Source of the DNA: Bacillota bacterium
GTDB taxonomy: Bacteria > Bacillota > Clostridia > Christensenellales > CAG-138
Reading direction: 5' to 3'
Assembly (NCBI GenBank): GCA_016288175.1
Contig: JAEEYN010000175.1
Span: 1 to 8,071, forward strand
DNA length: 8,071 bases
Part shown: positions 1 through 4,656 of the stretch, one piece after another
Position numbering within the stretch: position 1 is the first letter of the stretch
Layout: each line of letters opens with the position of its first letter
Position numbers and translations under genes: made by a program
Notes under the pieces: generated by a model
The model's database searches: none
Seen by the model: the letters and a program-made list of their open reading frames with translations, nothing else
Told to the model about the DNA's origin: nothing

Positions 1-312
1 CCGCAGACGCTGATCGTTGACAGATACGGCATCATCAGAGCGCAGGTCGTCGGCAAAGTGGACAGTTATGAAGAGCTTTACGAGCTGACCGACACTTGGT
101 TAAATACCCTGAATGAAGAGTATGCGGCCTCGGAAGGCGACGTCGACGGCAGCGGAGCGGTTTCCGTGACGGACGCGCTGCTCGCACTGCGCCACGCGAT
201 GAGCATCATTACACTGGATTCCGGTGCAATACTGCGCGGGGATCTGAACGGCGACGGATTGATCGACGTAACGGACGCGATTTTGATCTTAAGGGCTGTC
301 CTTGCGATATAA
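1..312 (+). CDS. Thioredoxin-like domain + type I dockerin protein, 3' end only
   Basis: The reading frame is open from the first base, so the gene starts outside the window and only the last 103 codons are seen. The visible start (PQTLIVDRYGIIRAQVVG, then an acidic helix) matches the last part of a TlpA/redoxin-type thioredoxin fold: the cis-proline, the strand 'TLIVDR.G', the next strand and the final helix. The catalytic CxxC, if present, would lie upstream. After a short linker (EEYAASEG) come two EF-hand-like dockerin repeats, with calcium loops DVDGSGAVSVTD (about 142-177) and DLNGDGLIDVTD (about 241-276), each followed by an LRxxx helix; the protein ends right after the second. Dockerins bind cohesins on cellulosome scaffolds or cell-surface proteins, so the product is probably exported. 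A hairpin terminator follows. Domain calls are by motif. The partner and the rest of the protein are unknown. Confidence 0.82.
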   Translation, partial: PQTLIVDRYGIIRAQVVGKVDSYEELYELTDTWLNTLNEEYAASEGDVDGSGAVSVTDALLALRHAMSIITLDSGAILRGDLNGDGLIDVTDAILILRAVLAI

Positions 313-335
313 TAATCAAAATGACTGTCAATGAG

Positions 336-367
336 AAAAGCACCTGAGGAAGGTGCTTTTCGCTTTT
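336..367 (+). terminator. Rho-independent terminator after the dockerin gene
   Basis: A perfect 10-bp stem (AAAAGCACCT at 336-345 pairing with AGGTGCTTTT at 351-360) has a 5-nt loop (GAGGA). It is followed by CGCTTTT, starts 24 bases after the stop codon and is well placed to end the dockerin transcript. The A-rich left arm would let it work on the minus strand as well. Confidence 0.85.
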
Positions 368-517
368 ATAATTGAACTTGCCGAATATATGCGGAAATCG
401 GACCATGCTTTCAGGCGGAGCCAAAAAGAAGAAACGGCTTGATCAAACAGGTAATAAACCGCGCAGCATAAACAGATAATAGAGTTAAATTGAATAATCA
501 GCAGGAGAAGAATCGTT
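368..517. other. Intergenic spacer without a clear promoter
   Basis: This spacer lies between the dockerin terminator and the DUF255 fragment. I looked for a paired -35/-10 on the plus strand and found none with good spacing; a TATAAT at 367-372 overlaps the terminator tail and lacks a -35, and TTGATC at 439-444 lacks a -10 at 16-18 bp. The only clear signal is the ribosome binding site AGGAG at 503-507, ten bases before the TTG start at 518. No small gene is supported. Confidence 0.5.
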
Positions 518-832
518 TTGAAAAGATCGAATCACCTTGCGGGCGAAACAAGCCCGTATTTGAAACAGCATGCGTATAATCCTGTGGATTGGTATCCGTG
601 GGGTCAGGAAGCGCTTGACAGAGCAAAAAGAGAGGATAAGCCAATATTTCTGAGTATCGGTTACAGCGCCTGCCACTGGTGTCATGTGATGGAACGGGAG
701 AGTTTTGAGGACGAGGCGACGGCTGAGCTTTTGAACAGGAGCTTTGTTTCGATAAAGGTCGACCGCGAGGAGCGCCCGGATATCGACAGCGTTTATATGG
801 CGGCATGCCAGGCAATGACCGGAAGCGGATAA
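518..832 (+). pseudogene. Truncated DUF255 thioredoxin-domain protein (YyaL/SSP411 family), N-terminal fragment
   Basis: The 104 codons match the N-terminus of the DUF255 family without a break: NHLAGETSPYLKQHAYNPV, then DWYPWG, the thioredoxin-like Cys pair in SACHWCHVMERESFED (C52, C55), and VDREERPDIDSVYM. Full-length members have roughly 600-700 residues, with a thioredoxin-like domain followed by a large glycosidase-like (alpha/alpha toroid) domain. Here the frame stops at 'MTGSG-stop', exactly where the family normally continues as GSGGWP, and no later part of the gene is found anywhere downstream. The TTG start at 518 is chosen because the family's conserved N-terminus begins there and AGGAG lies 10 bases upstream. 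The cut abuts the repeat array that begins near 881, so insertion, deletion or recombination at the array, or a misjoined assembly, is the likely cause. The family's biochemical function is poorly known. The fragment could still make a small thioredoxin-like peptide, but I regard it as broken. Confidence 0.88.
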
Positions 833-880
833 TGCGGTGGACAAATAAAGTCGGTGCTTCGCATTCGCTCTTTGTGGAGA
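833..880. other. Unassigned junction between DUF255 fragment and repeat array
   Basis: These 48 bases match neither the DUF255 continuation nor the repeat units recognisably. They begin TGCGGTGGA, faintly like the tRNA 3' end TGCGGATGGA, and contain a weak ACAAA/TTTGT inverted pair. The break point of the DUF255 gene must lie near 829. Confidence 0.4.
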
Positions 881-944
881 ACCGGCCGCGGAAATCGCAA
901 CACTGTTGCGTTTTCTGATCGCGGCTTCAAATGCCTTGATCAAG

Positions 945-983
945 CCAAAAAGCAAATGGGGGGTGTACCCCATTTGCTTTTGG
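945..983. repeat. Long inverted repeat inside the first full unit
   Basis: The left arm CCAAAAAGCAAATGGGG (945-961) pairs with the right arm CCCCATTTGCTTTTGG (968-983) over 16 bp with one bulged A; the loop is short. It is the counterpart of the 19-bp hairpin next to the tRNA. In units 1101 and 1248 only the left arm remains, fused directly to GGATTT, as if the right arm and the tRNA-like tail were deleted between two G runs. Confidence 0.85.
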
Positions 984-1001
984 TGCGGATGGAGGGATTT
1001 G
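979..1001 (-). repeat. Duplicate of the tRNA-Leu 3' end (T-loop to CCA)
   Basis: These 23 bp are identical to 1456-1478, which cover the CCA, discriminator base, acceptor 3' strand and T-stem 3' half of tRNA-Leu(UAA). The match stops in the T-loop, where the tRNA continues AACCCTC and the repeat continues GTTTCTC. It is therefore a tRNA tail only, not a second tRNA gene. Such tails are what tRNA-targeting integrases leave as attachment sites, but no integrase gene lies in the window. Confidence 0.85.
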
Positions 1002-1419
1002 GTTTCTCACGATTGTGTCTCAAATGCTGCTCACACCGCAGCATTTTCGCGCCGCTCGAAACCGGCCGCTAAAAACGCTCCACCGGAGCGTTTTCTTAAC
1101 GCGGCTTCAAATGCCTTGATCAAGCCAAATAGCAAATGGGGGGATTTGGTTTCTCGCGATTGCGTCTCAAACGCTGCTCACACCGCAGCGTTTTCGCACC
1201 GCTCGAAACCGGCCGCGGAAATCGCAACACTGTTGCGATTTCTGATCGCGGCTTCAAATCCCTTAATCAAGCCAAATAGCAAATGGGGGGGATTTGGTTT
1301 CTCGCGATTGCGTCTCAAATGCTGCTCACACCGCAGCATTTTCGCGCCGCTCGAAACCGGCCGCTAAAAACGCTCCACCGGAGCGTTTTCTTAACGCGGC
1401 TTCAAATCCCTTAATCAAG

Positions 1420-1460
1420 CCAAATAGCAAATGGGGGCTAGGCCCCCATTTGCTATTTGG
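1420..1460 (-). repeat. 19-bp perfect palindrome overlapping the tRNA CCA end
   Basis: The left arm at 1420-1438 (CCAAATAGCAAATGGGGGC) pairs perfectly with the right arm at 1442-1460, leaving the loop TAG. On the minus strand, the tRNA's encoded CCA is the first three bases of this stem, so the precursor's 3' end would be locked in a hairpin. No T-run follows on the minus strand (the next bases are CTTGATTAAGG), so it is not a standard terminator, although the stem strength could stall polymerase or stop 3' exonucleases. Confidence 0.85.
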
Positions 1461-1540
1461 TGCGGATGGAGGGATTTGAACCCTCAAGCTTTCGCCGGCG
1501 GATTTTAAGTCCGCTGTGTATGCCGTTCCACCACATCCGC
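1458..1540 (-). tRNA. tRNA-Leu(UAA), CCA encoded
   Basis: Read on the minus strand, the acceptor GCGGATG pairs with CATCCGC, followed by discriminator A and encoded CCA (1458-1460). The D-arm is GTG/CAC. The anticodon stem GCGGA/TCCGC encloses CTTAAAA, giving anticodon UAA, which reads leucine UUA/UUG. The extended variable arm (CGGCGAAAGCTT) is the class II form expected for leucine. The T-arm is GAGGG-TTCAAAT-CCCTC. All stems pair, so the gene looks functional. Its 3' flank is the hairpin repeat array, and a good promoter lies just upstream. No other tRNA gene is present. Confidence 0.96.
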
Positions 1541-1557
1541 AGGAATTATCAATGGCT

Positions 1558-1586
1558 ATTATAGCCGTGTTTTTCCGTTTCGTCAA
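1558..1586 (-). promoter_or_regulatory. Sigma-A promoter of tRNA-Leu
   Basis: On the minus strand, TTGACG (1581-1586) and a perfect TATAAT (1558-1563) are separated by exactly 17 bp. The predicted start near 1551 leaves about ten bases of leader before the mature tRNA 5' end at 1540, typical for a stable-RNA promoter. Confidence 0.85.
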
Positions 1587-1609
1587 GGAAAGCCGCGCGT
1601 TTCCTTTTT
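1585..1609 (+). terminator. Possible weak terminator/insulator between divergent promoters
   Basis: AAGGAAA (1585-1591) pairs with TTTCCTT (1600-1606) around a GC-rich loop, followed by TTTC. It would block plus-strand read-through from the left before the promoter at 1614. It overlaps the tRNA -35 box, and the stem is mostly A/T, so the call is uncertain. Confidence 0.3.
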
Positions 1610-1613
1610 CCTC

Positions 1614-1642
1614 TTGATTTAAAAGCCCGGTTTGATTATAAT
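1614..1642 (+). promoter_or_regulatory. Sigma-A promoter of the HEYGH membrane protein gene
   Basis: TTGATT (1614-1619) and a perfect TATAAT (1637-1642) are separated by 17 bp. The predicted start near 1649 gives a leader of about 39 bases before the ATG at 1688. It is divergent from, and 28 bp away from, the tRNA-Leu promoter. Confidence 0.8.
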
Positions 1643-1687
1643 CTTAATCGGTAAGCATAGAGTGGTCGCGAGCATTGGTGAAAGGTT

Positions 1688-2143
1688 ATGAAGAAGTTCC
1701 TCTATTCGCTGGTACAGATAATTTGGGGATTCCCGCAGACTCTTGTGGGTTTTATCCTCTTTCTGATAAACATCCGCAGGAAGCATTATCGCTATCACGG
1801 CGCGATAGTGACCGAATGGGATTCGAATTCGAGCATTTCGCTCGGGCTGTTCCTTTTTGTAACGAAGGGGACAGTACCTGCAGTGCTCCGCTCCTCGGGG
1901 CAGTCGAGGCCCGTCGGCAATCCGCTGGTCGTTCATGAATACGGTCATACGATCCAGTCGCTTTTCCTCGGCCCGCTTTATTTCCTTGTGATAGGTCTGC
2001 CGTCTGCCTCGTGGGCAAACCGCAAAAAATATGTCGAGATGCGTAGGAAGGGAACGCCGTATGCCGCATTCTGGACGGAAAAGTTCGCAAACAGTCTCGG
2101 CGAAAAGGTCACAAAGGATATTTCTTTCCGCGATAATTTTTAA
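1688..2143 (+). CDS. Small membrane protein with HEYGH motif, putative zinc metallopeptidase-like
   Basis: This is a complete 151-residue protein beginning MKKFLYSL; a weak ribosome binding site (GAAAGG) lies just before the ATG. Hydrophobic stretches at about 5-29, 50-67 and 92-109 suggest a membrane protein. The sequence VVHEYGHTIQS carries an HExxH zinc motif (H83, E84, H87), followed by GPLYFLVIGLPSASW and, near the end, WTEKFANSLG, whose E131 sits in a context resembling the third ligand (ExxA) of gluzincin peptidases. I recognise the pattern from short uncharacterised Firmicutes and Bacteroidetes proteins with HEYGH, but know no named function. The gene stands alone, with its own promoter and terminator. 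Proteolytic activity is inferred from the motif only; at this size it may instead be a zinc-binding or inactive relative. Confidence 0.75.
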   Translation: MKKFLYSLVQIIWGFPQTLVGFILFLINIRRKHYRYHGAIVTEWDSNSSISLGLFLFVTKGTVPAVLRSSGQSRPVGNPLVVHEYGHTIQSLFLGPLYFLVIGLPSASWANRKKYVEMRRKGTPYAAFWTEKFANSLGEKVTKDISFRDNF

Positions 2144-2174
2144 GCCATCGCATTACATCAGCTTGTATTCAAAC

Positions 2175-2205
2175 GCGCATCGGACCACAATCCGTTGCGC
2201 TTTTT
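2175..2205 (+). terminator. Rho-independent terminator after the HEYGH gene
   Basis: GCGCA-T-CGGA (2175-2184) pairs with TCCG-T-TGCGC (2191-2200), nine base pairs around one T-T mismatch, with the six-base loop CCACAA. It is followed directly by TTTTT. It lies 31 bases after the stop codon and just before the next promoter. Confidence 0.75.
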
Positions 2206-2217
2206 GCTTAAAACAGA

Positions 2218-2246
2218 TTGTTTTTGCGGCGTGGATATGTTATAAT
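2218..2246 (+). promoter_or_regulatory. Sigma-A promoter of the PBP gene
   Basis: TTGTTT (2218-2223) and a perfect TATAAT (2241-2246) are spaced by 17 bp. The predicted start near 2253 gives a leader of about 79 bases. The leader contains the short hairpin CCGCT/AGCGG, but I see no known riboswitch in it. Confidence 0.75.
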
Positions 2247-2331
2247 TAAAATTGAGTTGATATATGCGGGGATCGGTCGGTTCGAACAACGCCGCTTTCG
2301 GAGCGGGACCGGCGGTTCCGAGGAGATAAAA

Positions 2332-4635
2332 ATGAAAAAAGCTTTGAGCTTGCTGCTCGCAATGATCATATTCTCGGCGTCATTCGCAGGCTGCGCGGAC
2401 CTTCCGAAAACGGTAGACGTCGGCAGCGTCGGCGACAGGTCCGTTTTCGATCTTTTCACAAACGCCGTGAAAACGAATCAATACACCGAAGCCTACAGCT
2501 TCCTCAGCACTTCTTCGAAGGAGGGCGGTTCCTCCTCCGGCGCGAAGGCATTAACGGAGGAAGGTTTTGCCGTTCGCTACCAAACCGTGATAGACAGGCT
2601 CGGGATCGAATCGATGGAGTTCGAGCAGACCGGCGAGGAAACGCTCAGCGAAACGCGTAAAAACATCAATTATACCGTGAAGTATCGGTGCAGAGAAGCG
2701 GGGGAACTCGTTTTCGACTGCGTGATGCCGATCGTCGCGGAGAATGACGGCTGGCGCGTCCAATGGTCCCCGGCGCTGATCATTCCGGATCTTGACTGGA
2801 ACGATTCTATCTCGAGGATCGTGCTGACCGCAAAGCGCGGCGACATTCTAACAAAGGACGGGACCGTCATCGCGAAAACGATCAATCTTATTACCGTTTA
2901 CGCCGTTTTTTCGGAGCTTGTCGATTATGAAGTGATCGCCGAAAGGATCGCCGAGGCGGAGGGCATTTCGGCGGAGGACGCATCGCTGAAAGTCATTCCG
3001 TACCTTGCGAAGAATTCAACGCTGCATCAGTACTGCGGCGACGAACTGAACGCGCTTTATGATAAGATCAGCGCATACATTAAATTCGACGAAGAAGAAA
3101 CTCCCGATGCTGTTTTCAAAAGCGTTGTGAGCGACTTTATGACGATCCGCCAGTTCAGGCCGGATGAGATCACGACAGAAGAGCTTCAGCAGATCGAGGC
3201 GATCGAAGGCGTGCACGTCGACACAAAGCTTTACGGTTCTTCGAGGGAGTACCCCTATGAAAACTTCCTCGCGCATAACCTCGGCTATGTCGGTGCGCCG
3301 ACGGAGGAAGAAGTCGCCGCGCTGAACGAAGGCCGCGATCCCGTTGACGGGCTTTATACGACCGACAGCAAGATCGGCAAGGCGGGCATTGAAAAACGCT
3401 ATGAAAAGGAACTCCGCGGCAGGGACGGCTTCTATTACTGCATCCGCTCTTCCGACGGAACGGTCAAAAAAGAGCTTTACAGAAGAGATAAGCAGGACGG
3501 CATGGATGTTCGCCTGACGATCGATTTCGATCTTCAGAAAAAGACGGAAACTATGCTCGACCTTGTTCTTTTCGGCGAGAATACATCCGGCGCGGTGATC
3601 GTCATGAACCCGAAGACGGGCGAGGTCGAAGTCGCCGCATCATATCCGTCGTATGACCTCAACCAGTTCGTGGTCGGTTTCTCAGGCGAGGAATACAGAG
3701 CCCTTCAGGAACAGCCAAACGAGCCTTTCCTCGACCGCACGAAGCGCGGCCTTTATCCGCCGGGATCGACTTTCAAGGTCTTCACCGCCGCCGCCGCTCT
3801 CGACACCAACACGATGAACGCGAACTATATTTTCAACGGCAGGATCGAAGACGATTATTGGACTCCGACCGGCTACGGCCAATGGATCTGGCCGAGGATC
3901 AAGCGTACCCGCGTTTTGAACAGGACCATGCCGATGAATATGGAGAACTGCATGCTCCATTCGGACAATATCTATTTCGCGAATGCGGCGCTGATGATCG
4001 GAGCGGATAAATTCATTGGATATCTGAACAATTTCGGCATGGACAAGCCGCTTGATTTCGAGCTCTCGACCGCAAGATCACAGGTCCTCGGCAAGAATTC
4101 GCAGATGAATTACAAGCTACTTGCCGATACGGGCTACGGTCAGGGCGAAGTGCTTGTTTCGCCGCTGCAGCTTGCAACGATGTACTGCGCTTTCCGCAAC
4201 GGCGGAGATCTGCCGGCGCCGCGCATCTTAAACGGCTTCTTTGCGACCGACGGCGTTGAGTATAAATGCGTCGAAAGCTCCGAATACAAAACCTGGATCG
4301 AAGGCGCGATATCTCAAAGCGCGATCAACACCATCGTTCCGATGCTGCAGGGCGTCGTGGATCCGACTAAAAACGGCACCGGCCGTTCGCTGCGCGTAAC
4401 GAATGTGGACGTCGCCGCAAAAACGGGTTCTGCGGAGATCGGCGCGAACAAGGAACGCATCATTTCCTGGTTCGCCGGATTCCGCCTCAATGTCGATACG
4501 GAAGATGAGCGCGTTGTGATCGTCATGCTCGATGTTCCGGACGATTCGCGCTATACGTCGCTGAAGTTCCAGATCGCAAGGGAACTGCTCAAGCTCGACG
4601 ATACTCCGGATCCGAACACTCCGCCTCAGGAATGA
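2332..4635 (+). CDS. Class B penicillin-binding protein, MecA/PbpC-like lipoprotein
   Basis: This transpeptidase crosslinks peptidoglycan stem peptides outside the membrane. The ATG at 2332 is chosen over the in-frame codon at 2218 because AGGAGA (2321-2326) precedes it, the upstream codons overlap the promoter, and it starts a signal peptide, MKKALSLLLAMIIFSASFAGC. The lipobox-like FAGC predicts lipid anchoring at Cys21. The 767-residue protein then has an NTF2-like MecA_N-type domain (about 30-150: FDLFTNAVKTNQYTEAYSFL), a PBP dimer domain (about 165-400, opening KRGDILTKDGTVIAKT), and a transpeptidase domain with all three motifs: STFK (S479 nucleophile, K482), SDN (S544) and KTGS (K697). 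It fits the low-affinity PBP3/PBP2a architecture of Firmicutes, where the equivalent proteins tolerate beta-lactams; resistance here is not shown. No blaR/mecI-type regulators are adjacent. Its end overlaps the convergent gene by 10 bp. Confidence 0.93.
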   Translation: MKKALSLLLAMIIFSASFAGCADLPKTVDVGSVGDRSVFDLFTNAVKTNQYTEAYSFLSTSSKEGGSSSGAKALTEEGFAVRYQTVIDRLGIESMEFEQTGEETLSETRKNINYTVKYRCREAGELVFDCVMPIVAENDGWRVQWSPALIIPDLDWNDSISRIVLTAKRGDILTKDGTVIAKTINLITVYAVFSELVDYEVIAERIAEAEGISAEDASLKVIPYLAKNSTLHQYCGDELNALYDKISAYIKFDEEETPDAVFKSVVSDFMTIRQFRPDEITTEELQQIEAIEGVHVDTKLYGSSREYPYENFLAHNLGYVGAPTEEEVAALNEGRDPVDGLYTTDSKIGKAGIEKRYEKELRGRDGFYYCIRSSDGTVKKELYRRDKQDGMDVRLTIDFDLQKKTETMLDLVLFGENTSGAVIVMNPKTGEVEVAASYPSYDLNQFVVGFSGEEYRALQEQPNEPFLDRTKRGLYPPGSTFKVFTAAAALDTNTMNANYIFNGRIEDDYWTPTGYGQWIWPRIKRTRVLNRTMPMNMENCMLHSDNIYFANAALMIGADKFIGYLNNFGMDKPLDFELSTARSQVLGKNSQMNYKLLADTGYGQGEVLVSPLQLATMYCAFRNGGDLPAPRILNGFFATDGVEYKCVESSEYKTWIEGAISQSAINTIVPMLQGVVDPTKNGTGRSLRVTNVDVAAKTGSAEIGANKERIISWFAGFRLNVDTEDERVVIVMLDVPDDSRYTSLKFQIARELLKLDDTPDPNTPPQE

Positions 4636-4656
4636 TCCGCTTCCGGGCGGTGTTTT
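4615..4656 (+). terminator. Possible weak terminator at the convergent gene ends
   Basis: CCGCC (4621-4625) pairs with GGCGG (4646-4650), extended by interrupted pairs out to GAA/TTC, with a 20-base loop containing both stop codons. TGTTTTC follows on the plus strand. The stem is interrupted and the T-run short, so efficiency is doubtful. Confidence 0.3.

Larger units (their letters stand above)
881..1460 (-). repeat. Tandem array of hairpin-rich repeat units behind tRNA-Leu
   Basis: The array is one partial unit (881-920), three full units marked by the start GCGGCTTCAAAT (921-1100, 180 bp; 1101-1247, 147 bp; 1248-1395, 148 bp) and a final partial unit (1396-1460) that runs into the tRNA CCA end. 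Each full unit has the same parts: GCGGCTT...AAGCC, CCAAATAGCAAATGGGG, GGATTTGGTTTCTC, a small CRC-GATT-GYG hairpin, a GCTGC...GCAGC hairpin, ACCGGCCGC, and a variable AAA..TTT hairpin closed by an outer GCCGC/GCGGC stem. Two sub-types alternate: units 921 and 1248 share the hairpin AACGCTCC/GGAGCGTT, while unit 1101 and the first partial unit have ATCGCAAC/GTTGCG. The minus strand is the likely transcribed one because it follows the tRNA promoter. Open frames here (906-1367 plus, 1326-1586 minus and others) merely translate the repeats and are not genes. The family is not one I can name. Confidence 0.85.

Noticed and set aside
979..1001. Second tRNA gene or tRNA pseudogene
   Set aside because: Only the 3' 23 bases match; the anticodon, D and 5' acceptor parts are absent.
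921..1457. CRISPR array
   Set aside because: Units are 147-180 bp with similar sequence throughout. There are no short constant repeats with unique spacers and no cas genes.
881..1460. Insertion sequence
   Set aside because: No transposase frame and no terminal inverted repeats with target duplication around the block; only internal short palindromes.
906..1479. Open frames of 61-153 codons on the plus strand across the repeat array, including internal protein repeats
   Set aside because: They merely translate the hairpin repeats and cross the tRNA tail copy. They lack ribosome sites, and the copies differ by indels not in multiples of three.
1326..1586. 86-codon minus-strand frame running from the tRNA promoter through the tRNA into the array
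   Set aside because: It reads through the tRNA-Leu gene (giving the typical spurious peptide SLRVQIPPSAP) and has no ribosome site. It is an artefact.
2218..2331. Upstream start giving the PBP 38 more residues
   Set aside because: It begins within the -35 box of the promoter, has no ribosome site and would hide the signal peptide. ATG 2332 has AGGAGA at the right distance.
2253..2331. Riboswitch in the PBP leader
   Set aside because: Only one short hairpin is visible; there is no conserved aptamer core or terminator/antiterminator pair that I can recognise.
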